Shown: positions 7,687 to 17,740 of the stretch, in pieces
How the letters are laid out: every line of letters begins with the position of its first letter
Numbering within the stretch: position 1 is the first letter of the stretch
NCBI GenBank assembly: GCA_011391405.1
Contig: JAABQQ010000215.1
Location: forward strand, 1-34,891
From: Gammaproteobacteria bacterium
GTDB taxonomy: Bacteria > Pseudomonadota > Gammaproteobacteria > Steroidobacterales > Steroidobacteraceae
Direction: 5' to 3'
DNA: 34,891 bases
Notes under the pieces: model-generated
What the model was told of the DNA's origin: nothing
Database searches by the model: none
The model's input: only the letters and a program-made list of their open reading frames with translations
Made by a program: the position numbers and the translations under genes

Positions 7687-7855
7687 TCCGCGGTACCGGG
7701 CGTTCAGATCGGTGCTGGCGTGCTACACCGGCACTCGCGAGCTGCGCCATCAGCTGGCAATGGGCAAGGAATGCAGCGAGCCGCTGCTCGGCCGTCATGC
7801 GCTTGACGTCCTCCGTCAGGCTACGGCGGGCAGCTTCGGCCAGTTGCGATTTCAT
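7676..7855 (-). CDS. Small helical partner of the nucleotidyltransferase-like gene
   Basis: A predicted 59-residue protein, mostly alpha-helical, with A-A-R-R-S-L, M-T-A-E-Q-R-L-A-A-F-L-A-H-C-Q-L-M and a basic tail. Its stop overlaps the start of the nucleotidyltransferase-like gene by 11 bases, which implies translational coupling. I recall similar short R-R-S-L...A-E-R-L...F-L-A-H-C-x-L proteins encoded directly before such nucleotidyltransferase genes, which supports a conserved pair. The ATG at 7855 was chosen because homology-like sequence starts there; the frame extends to 7930 but the extra residues reach the tRNA terminator. No strong Shine-Dalgarno sequence is visible. Confidence 0.6.
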   Translation of the reverse strand: MKSQLAEAARRSLTEDVKRMTAEQRLAAFLAHCQLMAQLASAGVARQHRSERPVPRNAD

Positions 7856-7935
7856 GGGGCCATGTGAAACCGGCAGGCCAGCGGTGTCAAGAACCGGCAG
7901 TGTCCAACGCGCGGGAGCACTGGGGCTCACAGAGC

Positions 7936-7958
7936 AAAACGGCCCCAGAGGGGCCGTT
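7936..7958 (-). terminator. Intrinsic terminator after tRNA-fMet
   Basis: A perfect 9-bp stem (7938-7946 with 7950-7958, arms AACGGCCCC/GGGGCCGTT) closes a three-base loop and is followed on the minus strand by TTTT (7939-7936). It lies 14 bases past the 3' end of tRNA-fMet and should end that transcript, and any read-through from nuo, before the accessory genes. Confidence 0.85.
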
Positions 7959-7971
7959 CGCTTCGATTCGA

Positions 7972-8048
<77 letters not shown>

Positions 8049-8060
8049 ATCGAGCCGCCT

Positions 8061-8088
8061 ATTATACATAGGCGACACTTCTTATCAA
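8061..8088 (-). promoter_or_regulatory. Promoter of tRNA-fMet
   Basis: On the minus strand TTGATA (8088-8083, five of six to TTGACA) and a perfect TATAAT (8066-8061) are separated by 16 bases. The tRNA 5' end follows 12 bases after the -10. A GC-rich stretch (GGCGGC) lies between the -10 and the start, as is usual for stringently controlled stable RNA promoters. Confidence 0.8.
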
Positions 8089-8127
8089 ATCATTCGGCCG
8101 TGGTTCGCTCCGGACCGTCCAGGGCTG

Positions 8128-9579
8128 TTACGGGATGACCCGAGCGCAGAGCGCTAGCAGCAGTCCCGGAAACAATCCGAGCAGCAGCACGGCGAGCCCG
8201 TTCAGGCTGAGCACGAAGCGCATCGCCCCGCCGCCGCCCTGCAGCGCCGTCTTGTCCGTCGGTTCGTCGAAATACATCAGCTTCACGACGCGCAGGTAGT
8301 AGTAGGCGCCGACCACCGAAAGCGCGACGGCGACGATCGCGAGCCACAGACTGCCAATGTCCAACACGGCCTGGATCACGGCCAGCTTGGCCCAGAAGCC
8401 GACGAACGGCGGCACGCCCGCCATGCTGAACATCAGCATCAGCATGACCGCTGCGAACCACGGGCTGCGCGCGTTGAGTCCCTTGAAGTCTTCGAGGCTG
8501 TCGGCTTCGAATCCCTTGCGCGAGAGCAGGATGATCATGCCGAAGCCACCGACCGACATGATCACGTAGGTGATCGTGTAGTACAGCGCAGCCGCGTATC
8601 CCTGGCTGGTGCCGGCCAGGATCCCAAGCAGGATGAAGCCGACGTGCGAGATCGTCGAATACGCCAGCATGCGCTTGATGTTGGTCTGCGCGATCGCGAC
8701 GACGTTGCCGACGATGATCGACAGCACCGCGACCATCGTGATCATGTCCTGCCAGCCTGTGGCGTGTACGGCACCCAGGCCCTCGGCAAGCAGTCGGAAC
8801 GCCAATGCAAACGAGCCGAGCTTCGGTGCGGCCGCCAGGAACAACGTCACCGGAGTCGGCGCGCCGTGGTAAACGTCCGGCACCCACGTGTGGAACGGCA
8901 CGGCGCCGAACTTGAAGGCGACGCCGACGACGATGAAGGCCAGGCCGAACAGCAGGCCGATCTGCCCTGCCGGCATCTGCAGCGCCGCATTGCTGATGAC
9001 GCCGAGCTCAAGCGATCCCGTGACGCCGTAGATGATCGACATGCCGTACAGGAGCGCGCCGGAGGCGATCGATCCCAGCACGAAGTACTTGATGGCCGCT
9101 TCGGCCGCGATGCCGGAATCGCGGTTGAACGCGACCAGCGCGTACAGCGACAATGCCAGCAGTTCCACGCCGAGGTACAGCGTGACCAGGCTGTTGGCCG
9201 AGGCCAGCACCATGACGCCGAGCAGCGCGAAGAGCCCGAGCACGTAGTACTCGCCTTGCAGGATGCGCCGCACCTGCAGGTAACCGTGGCCATAGAGGAA
9301 CGCGACAGCGACGGCGCCGCAGGCCACGATCTTGAGCAGGGTCGACAGAGGATCGGCGACATACGTGCCGTGCCAGCCGACGGTCCGTTCCGTGAAGCCA
9401 GTCGCCGCCGTGATCCAGGCCACGCCCGCCAGCGTCAGCAGGGAGAGGACGAACGTGATCCAGCGATCGCGGTCGCGCAGGAACAGGTCGCCGAGCAATA
9501 TGACGCAGGTCGCCGCGAGCAGGAACATCTCGGGCGTTGCGAGGACGAGATCCAGCCGTGTGATGGATGCCGGGTTCAT
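8128..9579 (-). CDS. nuoN: NADH-quinone oxidoreductase subunit N
   Basis: A 483-residue antiporter-like membrane subunit of respiratory complex I, one of three (L, M, N) that pump protons in the membrane arm. It has about 14 hydrophobic helices and the family segment P-F-H-T-W-V-P-D-V-Y-H-G-A-P-T-P-V-T, with conserved lysines in the following helices. The ATG at 9579 was chosen because M-N-P-A-S-I-T-R-L-D begins where the family usually begins and lies two bases after the nuoM stop; the frame continues into nuoM up to 9660. It is the last gene of the nuo operon; 80 bases separate it from tRNA-fMet. Confidence 0.97.
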   Translation of the reverse strand: MNPASITRLDLVLATPEMFLLAATCVILLGDLFLRDRDRWITFVLSLLTLAGVAWITAATGFTERTVGWHGTYVADPLSTLLKIVACGAVAVAFLYGHGYLQVRRILQGEYYVLGLFALLGVMVLASANSLVTLYLGVELLALSLYALVAFNRDSGIAAEAAIKYFVLGSIASGALLYGMSIIYGVTGSLELGVISNAALQMPAGQIGLLFGLAFIVVGVAFKFGAVPFHTWVPDVYHGAPTPVTLFLAAAPKLGSFALAFRLLAEGLGAVHATGWQDMITMVAVLSIIVGNVVAIAQTNIKRMLAYSTISHVGFILLGILAGTSQGYAAALYYTITYVIMSVGGFGMIILLSRKGFEADSLEDFKGLNARSPWFAAVMLMLMFSMAGVPPFVGFWAKLAVIQAVLDIGSLWLAIVAVALSVVGAYYYLRVVKLMYFDEPTDKTALQGGGGAMRFVLSLNGLAVLLLGLFPGLLLALCARVIP

Positions 9580-9581
9580 GG

Positions 9582-11096
9582 TCAGAGCTTCGTCATCATC
9601 ATCTGCTGCACCAGTTGCCCGAGGGTCGGCCGCATGACGTCGAGCAGCGGCGCAGGCCACAGGCCCAGCGCGAGCACGGCGATGGCGAGCACGCCCAGCA
9701 CGAAGAATTCACGACCGTTCAGGTCCTGCAGCTGGGCGACATGGTCGTTGCCGACCGGCCCGAACACGACGCGCTTGACGAGCCACAGCGTGTAGGCGGC
9801 GCCGAGGATCAGCGTGATGGCCGCGAGGAACGCGTACCAGAAGTTAGCCTTGAAGGCCGCGAGTATCACCAGGAATTCGCCGACGAACCCGGACGTGCCG
9901 GGCAAGCCTGCGTTGGCCAGGGCGAACAGCACCATGAACGCACCGAACACCGGCATGGTGTTGATCACGCCGCCGTAGTCCGCGATCTGGCGGCTGTGCA
10001 TGCGGTCGTACAGCACGCCGATGCAGAGGAACAGCGCGCCGGACACGAGCCCGTGCGAAATCATCTGCACCATCGCGCCGTCGAGCCCCATGGCGGCGCC
10101 CTGGACCTGTCCGGTAGCACGGACGATCTCGAAGGCGATGAAGGCGCCCAGCGTGACGAAACCCATGTGCGCGATCGACGAGTACGCGATCAGCTTTTTC
10201 ATGTCCTGCTGCACCAGCGCGACGAAGCCGATGTAGACGACAGCCGTGAGCGACAGCGCAATGATCAGCCAGTCGAGTTCCCGCGAGGCGTCCGGAGTCA
10301 TGGGCAGGCTGAAACGCAGGAAGCCGTAGCCACCCATCTTCAGCATGATCGCGGCCAGGATCACCGAGCCGCCGGTGGGCGCCTCGACGTGCGCATCGGG
10401 CAACCAGGTGTGGACCGGCCACATCGGCACCTTGACCGCGAACGCGATCAGGAAAGCCGAAAAGATCAGCACCTGCTCACGCATCGAAAGCGGGAGCGCC
10501 TGCAGGTCGGCAATTGAGTAGCTGCCTCCCTGCAGGTACATGTAGATGAGCGCCACCAGCATGAGCACCGAGCCCAGGAAGGTGTAGAGGAAAAACTTGA
10601 CCGTGGCGTACACGCGCCGCTGACCGCCCCAGACGCCGATGATCACGAACATCGGGATCAGCATGGCTTCCCAGAACACGTAGAACAGCATCGCATCGAG
10701 CGCCGCGAACACGCCGATCATCAGGCCTTCGAGGATCAGGAAGGCCGCGAAGTACTGCGTCGGGCGTTTCTCAATCACGGTCCAGCCGGCAATGACGACC
10801 AGCGGTGTGATGAAGGTCGTCAGCACGATCAGCGGCATCGAGATGCCATCCACACCGAGCGTGTACCAGGCGTTGAAGGCGCCGATCCACGGCTGCTGCT
10901 CGAAGAACTGCATGGAGGCGGTCGAGGGGTCGAACTCGCGCCAGAGCAGCAAGCTGATCGCGAACGTGGCGAGGCTGGCAGCGAGCGCGAGCCACCGGCC
11001 AACGGCCAGGCCGCGGTTGCCGACGAGGAGCAGCAGCACCCCGGCGGCGATGGGCAGCCAGACGAGGACGCTCAGGATGGGCCAGTCGAGTTGCAT
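9582..11096 (-). CDS. nuoM: NADH-quinone oxidoreductase subunit M
   Basis: A 504-residue antiporter-like proton channel subunit of complex I. Recognised by the helix-rich profile and the segment P-V-H-T-W-L-P-D-A-H-V-E-A-P-T-G-G-S, followed by A-A-I-M-L-K-M-G-G-Y-G-F-L-R, which contains the lysine essential for proton transfer. A conserved glutamate lies in F-Y-V-F-W-E-A-M-L-I-P-M near residue 140. Lies between nuoL (12-base gap) and nuoN (2-base gap). Length is normal for the family. Confidence 0.98.
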   Translation of the reverse strand: MQLDWPILSVLVWLPIAAGVLLLLVGNRGLAVGRWLALAASLATFAISLLLWREFDPSTASMQFFEQQPWIGAFNAWYTLGVDGISMPLIVLTTFITPLVVIAGWTVIEKRPTQYFAAFLILEGLMIGVFAALDAMLFYVFWEAMLIPMFVIIGVWGGQRRVYATVKFFLYTFLGSVLMLVALIYMYLQGGSYSIADLQALPLSMREQVLIFSAFLIAFAVKVPMWPVHTWLPDAHVEAPTGGSVILAAIMLKMGGYGFLRFSLPMTPDASRELDWLIIALSLTAVVYIGFVALVQQDMKKLIAYSSIAHMGFVTLGAFIAFEIVRATGQVQGAAMGLDGAMVQMISHGLVSGALFLCIGVLYDRMHSRQIADYGGVINTMPVFGAFMVLFALANAGLPGTSGFVGEFLVILAAFKANFWYAFLAAITLILGAAYTLWLVKRVVFGPVGNDHVAQLQDLNGREFFVLGVLAIAVLALGLWPAPLLDVMRPTLGQLVQQMMMTKL

Positions 11097-11108
11097 GATT
11101 CTTGGTGC

Positions 11109-13061
11109 TCAGCTTCGCCAGAGGAGCCACGCGAGCAGGACCGAGAGCCCGATGATCGTCGCGAAAGCGTAGTGATAGAGGTAACCGGACTGCAGGCCGC
11201 GGGCTGTCTGGGCCACCCACGCGACCAGGCGGGCCGAACCGTTGACCGCCACGCCGTCGATCACGGCGACGTCGCCACCCTTCCACAGCGCCATGCCGAG
11301 TTTGCGGCTGCCGGCCGCGATGACTTTCTCGTTGAACCAGTCGAAGTAGTACTTGTTCTCGAGCAGCGTATAGAGCCCCCCCGCCCTCTCGCGCAGCACG
11401 GCGGCAAGCGCTGGTCGCTTCAGGTACAGGAACCATGCTGCAAGCACGCCCGCCGCTGCGAGCCAGACCGCCGGGCCGGTGAACCCGTGCAGGACGAAAG
11501 CCGCCGGCCCGTGGTATTCGCGCCCCAGGTGGCCGAGCACGTCGTGCGCTGGCGCGACGACGATTGCCCCCTGGAAATAGTCGCCGAACAGCAGCGGCCC
11601 GATTCCCGGCCAGCCGATCACCACCGACGGAATTGCGAGCAGGATCAACGGCAGCGTGACGACCCAGGGGCTCTCGTGCAGGTGTTCCCTGGTGTGATGG
11701 TCCATGCGCTCCTCGCCGTGGAACGTCATGAACACGAGCCGGAACGAGTAGAACGCCGTGACGAACACGCCGATCAGCAGGCACCAGTAGGCATACGTTG
11801 CGCCAGGCAGGTGCGAGGCATGCACTGCCTCGATCACCGCATCCTTGGAGAAGAATCCGGCAAAGCCGGGGAACCCGATCAGTGCGAGCGAACCGATCAG
11901 CGCAGTGGCGTACGTGATGGGCATGTACTTCCTGAGTCCGCCCATCTTGCGCATGTCCTGCTCGTGGTGCATCGCGATGATGACCGAACCGGCGGCGAGG
12001 AACAGCAGCGCCTTGAAGAATGCGTGCGTCATCAGGTGGAAGATCGAGCCCGCGTACGCGGAGACGCCCAGATCCGCGGTCATGTAGCCGAGCTGGGACA
12101 GCGTCGAGTACGCCACGACCCGCTTGATGTCATTGTTGACGATGCCGAGGAATCCCATGAACAGGGCCGTCGTCGCGCCGATCACCAGCACGAAGCTGAG
12201 CGCGGTCTCCGACAGCTCGAACAAGGGTGACATCCGCGCGACCATGAAGATGCCGGCCGTGACCATCGTGGCGGCGTGGATCAGCGCGGAGATCGGCGTA
12301 GGGCCTTCCATGGAATCGGGCAGCCAGACGTGCAGCGGCATCTGCGCGGACTTGCCCATCGCGCCGATGAACAAAGCGATGCAGATCACCGTGGCGGCTT
12401 GCCAGGCGTGGCCGGGAATGAGTTCGAACGTGCTGCCGGCGATCGTGCCGGCCTGCGCGAAGATCTCCGAGTAATGCAGCGACCCGGTCAGGTGGACCAG
12501 GCCGGCGATGCCGAGCAGGAAGCCGAAGTCGCCGACGCGGTTAACCAGGAACGCCTTCATGTTGGCGAAGATGGCGGTCGGCTTCGTGTACCAGAAGCCG
12601 ATCAGCAGGTAGGACACCACGCCCACCGCTTCCCAGCCGAAGAACAACTGCATCAGGTTGTTCGACATCACGAGCATGAGCATCGCGAAAGTGAACAGCG
12701 AGATGTAGCTGAAGAACCGGGTGTAGCCCGGGTCGTCGCGCATGTAGCCGATGGTGTAGATGTGCACCATCAGCGAGATGAAGGTCACCACGACCATCAT
12801 CAGGGCCGAGAGCCGGTCGACCAGGAATCCAACCTCCATCCGGATGCCGTCGCTGACCAGCCAGGTGTAGACCGGGCCGTCGAAGACCGGCGCGCCGTCG
12901 AGCAGCCCGAGCAGGACCTGCACCGACAGCGCGCAGGCAACCGCAATACTGGCGGTCGTCAGGCTGTGGGTAACCGCGCGACCAATCTGCTTGCCGAGCA
13001 ATCCCGCAATGATCGATGCGACCAGCGGCGCCCCGACGATGATGAGCAGCGTCTGTTCCAC
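11109..13061 (-). CDS. nuoL: NADH-quinone oxidoreductase subunit L
   Basis: A 650-residue distal antiporter-like subunit of complex I. It shows the proton-antiporter core (P-L-H-V-W-L-P-D-S-M-E-G-P-T-P-I-S-A-L-I-H-A-A-T is split here as the motif near residues 240-265), the F-F-G-W-E-A-V-G-V glutamate motif near 135-145 and a long C-terminal extension. That extension is expected to form the lateral helix along the membrane arm plus a last membrane helix ending A-W-L-L-W-R-S. It starts three bases after the nuoK stop. Length is slightly longer than E. coli NuoL, within the family range. Confidence 0.98.
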   Translation of the reverse strand: MEQTLLIIVGAPLVASIIAGLLGKQIGRAVTHSLTTASIAVACALSVQVLLGLLDGAPVFDGPVYTWLVSDGIRMEVGFLVDRLSALMMVVVTFISLMVHIYTIGYMRDDPGYTRFFSYISLFTFAMLMLVMSNNLMQLFFGWEAVGVVSYLLIGFWYTKPTAIFANMKAFLVNRVGDFGFLLGIAGLVHLTGSLHYSEIFAQAGTIAGSTFELIPGHAWQAATVICIALFIGAMGKSAQMPLHVWLPDSMEGPTPISALIHAATMVTAGIFMVARMSPLFELSETALSFVLVIGATTALFMGFLGIVNNDIKRVVAYSTLSQLGYMTADLGVSAYAGSIFHLMTHAFFKALLFLAAGSVIIAMHHEQDMRKMGGLRKYMPITYATALIGSLALIGFPGFAGFFSKDAVIEAVHASHLPGATYAYWCLLIGVFVTAFYSFRLVFMTFHGEERMDHHTREHLHESPWVVTLPLILLAIPSVVIGWPGIGPLLFGDYFQGAIVVAPAHDVLGHLGREYHGPAAFVLHGFTGPAVWLAAAGVLAAWFLYLKRPALAAVLRERAGGLYTLLENKYYFDWFNEKVIAAGSRKLGMALWKGGDVAVIDGVAVNGSARLVAWVAQTARGLQSGYLYHYAFATIIGLSVLLAWLLWRS

Positions 13062-13064
13062 GGC

Positions 13065-13370
13065 TCAGCCCCTCATCGCATCGAGGTCTTCGACGTTGAT
13101 GCTCTTCCGCTCGCGGAACAGCACGACCAGGATGGCCAGGCCGATCGCGGATTCGGCGGCGGCGACCGTGAGGATGAAGAAAACGAACACCTGCCCCGCC
13201 AGGTCGCCGAGGTGATGCGAGAAGGCGATGAAATTGAAGTTGACCGACAGCAGCATGAGCTCGATGCACATGAGCAGCAGCAGCACGTTCTTGCGGTTGA
13301 TGAAAATGCCGGCAACCGCGAGGCTGAACAGGATGCCGGACAGCAGCAGGACGTGGGACAGCGGGATCAT
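13065..13370 (-). CDS. nuoK: NADH-quinone oxidoreductase subunit K
   Basis: A 101-residue, three-helix membrane subunit of complex I. The two buried glutamates needed for proton coupling are present: E37 in [10 protein letters not shown] and E73 in V-A-A-A-E-S-A-I-G. Its ATG overlaps the nuoJ stop by four bases (ATGA) and three bases separate it from nuoL. Length is exactly that of typical NuoK. Confidence 0.98.
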   Translation of the reverse strand: MIPLSHVLLLSGILFSLAVAGIFINRKNVLLLLMCIELMLLSVNFNFIAFSHHLGDLAGQVFVFFILTVAAAESAIGLAILVVLFRERKSINVEDLDAMRG

Positions 13371-13972
13371 TGCCTGGCCTCCGCGTCCATCTTGACGATG
13401 CGCACACGGTCCTTCGCCCTGACTGCAACCTGCTTGCCGATGTCCTGGACCTTCTGTCCCGGACGGTCACGCATGGTGAGCGTGATGGCCGCCACGATCG
13501 CGACCAGCAGGATGACGGCGGCGATCTCGAACGGGTACAGGTACTGCGTGTAGAGCAGGTGCCCGAGTTCCTGCGTGTTCGAATAACCTGCGGGCCGGTC
13601 GACGACCGCCGCGGCCGTGTCGTCCAGGCCCAGCTTGCGCACGTAGACCACGAGGCCGATCTGCGCCGCCACGATCAGGGCAATCAGCGCGCCCAGCGGG
13701 GCATAGCGGGTAAAGCCCTGCCGCAGCTTCTCGACGTCGACGTCGAGCATCATCACCACGAACAGCCACAGCACCATCACCGCGCCGACGTAGACCACGA
13801 TCAGCGTCAGCGCGAGGAACTCGGCCTCGAGCAGCAGCCAGATCACGGCACTGTTCAGGAAAGCTGCGACCAGGAACAGCGCGCAGTGCACCGGGTTGCG
13901 CGCCGTAATGACGCCCAGCGCGGTCAGCACGAGGATCGCGCCGAAGACGTAGAAAAGGACGTTGACGATCAT
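13367..13972 (-). CDS. nuoJ: NADH-quinone oxidoreductase subunit J
   Basis: A 201-residue membrane subunit of complex I with five predicted helices. It includes the conserved [10 protein letters not shown] near residues 26-35 and the helix [12 protein letters not shown] near 61-72, which holds the pi-bulge important for coupling. The C-terminal tail is hydrophilic (M-R-D-R-P-G-Q-K and K-D-R-V-R-I). The stop overlaps the nuoK start; an 18-base gap separates it from nuoI. Confidence 0.97.
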   Translation of the reverse strand: MIVNVLFYVFGAILVLTALGVITARNPVHCALFLVAAFLNSAVIWLLLEAEFLALTLIVVYVGAVMVLWLFVVMMLDVDVEKLRQGFTRYAPLGALIALIVAAQIGLVVYVRKLGLDDTAAAVVDRPAGYSNTQELGHLLYTQYLYPFEIAAVILLVAIVAAITLTMRDRPGQKVQDIGKQVAVRAKDRVRIVKMDAEARQ

Positions 13973-13990
13973 TTGCGTGGGTCGCCTCGG

Positions 13991-14470
13991 TCAGCGGTAG
14001 CGCGCGTCGGCGGCCTTGTCGGCCGCGATCATGGCTTCGTAGCGCTCGCCCAGCGCGAGCAGCTTGTCCTTGGTCATGATGTTCTCGCCGCGGTTTTCCA
14101 TGTGGTACTCGTGGATGCGGGTCTCCACGATCGCATCGACCGGGCAGGCTTCCTCGCAGAAGCCGCAGTAGATGCACTTGAACAGGTCGATGTCGTAGCG
14201 CGTCGTGCGGCGCGTGCCGTCGGTGCTGACGTCGGACTCGATCGTGATGGCGAGCGCCGGGCACACCGCTTCGCACAGCTTGCAGGCGATGCAACGCTCC
14301 TGGCCGTTGGCGTAACGGCGCAGTGCGTGCAGGCCGCGATAGCGCGGCGACTGCGGAGTTTTCTCCTCCGGGTACTGGACGGTGAACTTCGGCGCGAAGA
14401 ACGCGCGCAGCGTCACGCGCAGGCCCTGCAGCAGTTCCCAGAGGAAGAATGTCTTGATGAAGCTACGCAC
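13991..14470 (-). CDS. nuoI: NADH-quinone oxidoreductase subunit I
   Basis: A 159-residue ferredoxin-like subunit of the complex I connecting arm, carrying clusters N6a and N6b. Both C-x2-C-x2-C-x3-C-P motifs are intact: C60, C63, C66, C70 and C99, C102, C105, C109. The N-terminal amphipathic segment [12 protein letters not shown] anchors it on the membrane. It passes electrons from NuoG towards NuoB. Gaps: 12 bases from nuoH and 18 to nuoJ. Confidence 0.98.
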   Translation of the reverse strand: MRSFIKTFFLWELLQGLRVTLRAFFAPKFTVQYPEEKTPQSPRYRGLHALRRYANGQERCIACKLCEAVCPALAITIESDVSTDGTRRTTRYDIDLFKCIYCGFCEEACPVDAIVETRIHEYHMENRGENIMTKDKLLALGERYEAMIAADKAADARYR

Positions 14471-14482
14471 GCTCTCGCTACC

Positions 14483-15544
14483 TCAGGCGGCCCACGGACC
14501 GATCTTGCAGACCCACATCGCCGCCTCGACACAGAGCCAGACCAGCGTGACGGGGATGAACACCTTCCAGCCGAGCCGCATGATCTGGTCGTAACGGTAC
14601 CGCGGGAACGTCGCGCGGAACCACAGGAAGCAGAACAGGAAGAAGCAGGTCTTGAGGATGAACCAGTGCAGTCCGGGCGCCGCGAGCAAGGTGATGTCGC
14701 CGAGCACCGGGTAGCCTTCGAACGGCGAGAGCCAGCCGCCAAGGAAGAACGTGGCCGACAACGCCGAGATCAGGATCATGTTGGCGTATTCGGCGAGGAA
14801 GAACAGCGCGAACGCGATGCCCGAGTACTCGACGTGGAAACCGGCGACGATTTCCGACTCGCCTTCCGCGACGTCGAACGGTGCGCGGTTGGTTTCCGCC
14901 ACTCCCGCGATGAAGTAGACGACCATCAGCGGGAACAGCCAGAACCAGTACCAGCTGCCTGGCCCGCCCGCCTGCGCAGCCACGATCTTGCCGATGTTGA
15001 GCGTGCCGGCCGCCATCACCACGCCGACCAGCGCGAAACCCATCGCGATTTCATACGCGACGATCTGCGCCGCGGAACGCATGGCGCCCAGGAATGCATA
15101 CTTCGAGTTGGTCGCCCAGCCGGCGAGGATGATGCCGTAGGCGCCGAAGCCCGCGAGCGCCAGGATGTAGAGCACGCCCGCATCGATGTGCGCGATGGCA
15201 AAGCCGGGCCACAGCGACATCACCGCCCAGGCAGCGAAGGCAGGCGTGAGCGTCAACAGCGGCGCGACGACGAACAGGTAGCGGTTCGAGCGCGACGGGA
15301 CGACGACTTCCTTCAGCAGCAGCTTGATGACGTCGGCGAAGGGCTGCAGCAGGCCGAACGGTCCCACCCGGTTCGGGCCGATGCGCACCTGCATGTAGCC
15401 GATGACCTTGCGCTCGGCCAGCGTCGTGTAGGCCACGCACAGGATCACCGTGATCGTGACCGCCAGGATCTGGCCGATGCTGATCAGCGTGGTCCGCAGC
15501 CATTCGGGCTGCGACAGCCAGAGCGCGACGATCGTGTCGATCAT
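14483..15544 (-). CDS. nuoH: NADH-quinone oxidoreductase subunit H
   Basis: A 353-residue, eight-helix membrane subunit that forms much of the quinone chamber of complex I. Signatures: [15 protein letters not shown] near residues 54-68 and [15 protein letters not shown] near 220-234, whose acidic residues line the entry to the proton path. The start overlaps the nuoG stop by four bases. Normal length for the family. Confidence 0.98.
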   Translation of the reverse strand: MIDTIVALWLSQPEWLRTTLISIGQILAVTITVILCVAYTTLAERKVIGYMQVRIGPNRVGPFGLLQPFADVIKLLLKEVVVPSRSNRYLFVVAPLLTLTPAFAAWAVMSLWPGFAIAHIDAGVLYILALAGFGAYGIILAGWATNSKYAFLGAMRSAAQIVAYEIAMGFALVGVVMAAGTLNIGKIVAAQAGGPGSWYWFWLFPLMVVYFIAGVAETNRAPFDVAEGESEIVAGFHVEYSGIAFALFFLAEYANMILISALSATFFLGGWLSPFEGYPVLGDITLLAAPGLHWFILKTCFFLFCFLWFRATFPRYRYDQIMRLGWKVFIPVTLVWLCVEAAMWVCKIGPWAA

Positions 15545-17730
15545 GCCGCACCCCCGCCCGCGCCCATCTCACCGTCCACCGTGGCCTGCAACGGCGCCGA
15601 GCGGCGCACGATGGCATCGACGCCGTAGATGCCGACTTCGCGCGTCACGTCCATCGCCGCCAGGCGACCCGGCGCGAACGCAGCCGTAATGGCTACCCCG
15701 TCCGTGTACGAGTCGAGTTCATGACGGAGTTCGTCACGCACTTCGTCAGAACTGACGTATTCGAACCCGGCGAGTCCGAGCAGGTTACCGAGCACGCGCA
15801 GGATCTTCCACGCGGGCCGGGCTTCACCCGCCGGTTTCGACACGCCCGCGACACTCTGCCAGCGCCCTTCGACGTTGACCCAGGTGCCCGAGGTTTCGGC
15901 GAACACCGCGCTCGGCAGGATCACGCTCGCGTTGGCGAGGATTTCCTCGCTGGCGTACGGCGTGATGGCCACGACGCAGTCAGCGCCGCGCATCGAGGCC
16001 TCGATGGCCGACGACGGCACGAGGTCGGCCGATTCGATGCCGCCGACGAGCACATACGCCTTGAGGCGCGCGCCGAGCATTTCGACGGCGTTGAGTCCGG
16101 GCGCAGCAACGGCACGGCCACCCGCTGCACGATGCGGGAGAACGCCGGCCAGGGCCGCGCCGACCCCGTTGCCGCCCTCCGGCAGGTAACCGAGCCTGGC
16201 ACCGGTTGCATCGGCAAGCGCCATCGCCAGCGCACGGAGTTCCGAGTACGCAGCGTGATGCTGCGCGAGCGCGCCGAGCAGGATCACGCGCAGGTCGCCC
16301 GCAGCCAGCGCGGCTGCCACGGCTTCATGCTGAGCCGACGGCGTGACGCCCTCGACCGCAGCTGCCAGGTTCGATGGCCTGACTTTGCCCTGCGCAGTGA
16401 GCGACGCAGCAAGCACGGCCGCCAGGTGCTGCGCCATGCCGAGGCCGTTGCTGGTGAGGTTGGCCGTAACCGGGAACCGCACCTCGTACGGACGCGGGTT
16501 GATGAACGAGACGTTCGCACCGCGGCGCACGGCGCCCTGGCGAACGCGATGAGCGATCAGCGGCACTTCCTTGCGCAGGTTCGAGCCGACGACCAGCACG
16601 CTTGACGCCTGTTCAATGTCGGCGATGGAGCACCCGAGCATCGGCGCGACCGGATCATTTGCCTGGTCACGGAAATCGACGCGGCGCAGCCGATGGTCGA
16701 GGTTGTTCGTGCCGATACCACGCGCGATCTTCGCCGTCAGCGCGAGTTCTTCGAGCGAAGCAATCGGCGACGCAAGCACACCGACCTGGGCAGGACCTGC
16801 CTCGCGCACGACCTGCTGCAAGCCCTTGGCCGCCGCTTCGAGCGCAGTTTCCCAGTCGACTTCGCGCCAGGCGCCGCCTTGCTTGAGCATCGGCTTCACG
16901 GCACGGTCGGTCGAGTAAAAGCCTTCGCAGCTGAAGCGGTCGCGATCGGCGATCCAGGACTCGTTGATCGCTTCGTTCGCGCGCGGCACGATGCGCATGA
17001 CCCGGCCGCGCAGCACGTGCGCACTCAGGTTGGTGCCGACGCAATCGTGCGGCGACACGAGCGGCACCTGCGTCATTTCCCAGGCGCGGGCGCGGTACCG
17101 GTAAGGCTTGTTGTTCAACGCGCCGACCGGGCACAGGTCGATGATGTTGGCCGACAGTTCGTGGTCGATGCTCTGCTCGATGAACGTCGAGATCATCGTC
17201 TGTTCGCCGCGGCCAATCGTGCCGAGCGCGGGGACGCCGGCGATTTCCTGGCCGAACCGCACGCAGCGCGTGCAGTGAATGCAGCGGGTCATGTCGGTGG
17301 AGATGAGCGGGCCGAGGTTCTCGTCCTTGAACACGCGCTTGCGCTCGGAATAGCGGGACACGTCGCGCCCGAAGCCCAGCGCGAGGTCCTGCAGCTCGCA
17401 CTCGCCGCCCTGGTCGCAGATCGGACAGTCGAGCGGATGGTTGATCAGCAGGAATTCCATCGTCGCCTTCTGCGCCGAGATCGCCCTGGGCGACTTCGTG
17501 AAGACCTTCATGCCCTCGGCGACCGGCGTCGCGCAGGCGGGCATCGGCTTCGGCGCCTTTTCGACCTCGACCAGGCACATGCGGCAGTTGGCCGCGATGC
17601 TCAGCTTGTCGTGGTAGCAGAATCGCGGGATGTAGACGCCGCTGGCATCCGTGACCTGGATGACCATCGCGTTCCTGCGCGCCTGCATCGGCACACCGTC
17701 GACTTCGATATTGACCAGCTCTTCGCTCAT
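15541..17730 (-). CDS. nuoG: NADH-quinone oxidoreductase subunit G
   Basis: A 729-residue iron-sulfur subunit of the hydrophilic arm. The N-terminal region holds a [2Fe-2S] site (C-R-M-C-L-V-E and the preceding C in F-C-Y-H), a His-Cys [4Fe-4S] site ([14 protein letters not shown]) and a further [4Fe-4S] site (C-I-H-C-T-R-C with a distal D-L-C-P-V-G). The rest is a molybdopterin-oxidoreductase-like domain without cofactor function. The extra N7 cluster cysteines of E. coli NuoG (C-x2-C-x3-C) are absent after V-S-P-H-D-C, as in mitochondrial-type subunits. Ten bases after nuoF; the stop overlaps nuoH by four bases. Confidence 0.97.
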   Translation of the reverse strand: MSEELVNIEVDGVPMQARRNAMVIQVTDASGVYIPRFCYHDKLSIAANCRMCLVEVEKAPKPMPACATPVAEGMKVFTKSPRAISAQKATMEFLLINHPLDCPICDQGGECELQDLALGFGRDVSRYSERKRVFKDENLGPLISTDMTRCIHCTRCVRFGQEIAGVPALGTIGRGEQTMISTFIEQSIDHELSANIIDLCPVGALNNKPYRYRARAWEMTQVPLVSPHDCVGTNLSAHVLRGRVMRIVPRANEAINESWIADRDRFSCEGFYSTDRAVKPMLKQGGAWREVDWETALEAAAKGLQQVVREAGPAQVGVLASPIASLEELALTAKIARGIGTNNLDHRLRRVDFRDQANDPVAPMLGCSIADIEQASSVLVVGSNLRKEVPLIAHRVRQGAVRRGANVSFINPRPYEVRFPVTANLTSNGLGMAQHLAAVLAASLTAQGKVRPSNLAAAVEGVTPSAQHEAVAAALAAGDLRVILLGALAQHHAAYSELRALAMALADATGARLGYLPEGGNGVGAALAGVLPHRAAGGRAVAAPGLNAVEMLGARLKAYVLVGGIESADLVPSSAIEASMRGADCVVAITPYASEEILANASVILPSAVFAETSGTWVNVEGRWQSVAGVSKPAGEARPAWKILRVLGNLLGLAGFEYVSSDEVRDELRHELDSYTDGVAITAAFAPGRLAAMDVTREVGIYGVDAIVRRSAPLQATVDGEMGAGGGAA

Positions 17731-17740
17731 GGTGACCTGA

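Noticed and set aside
13370-15628. Long plus-strand open frames antisense to nuoG-nuoK
   Set aside because: Same codon-bias shadow effect; the minus-strand nuo genes carry all expected motifs.
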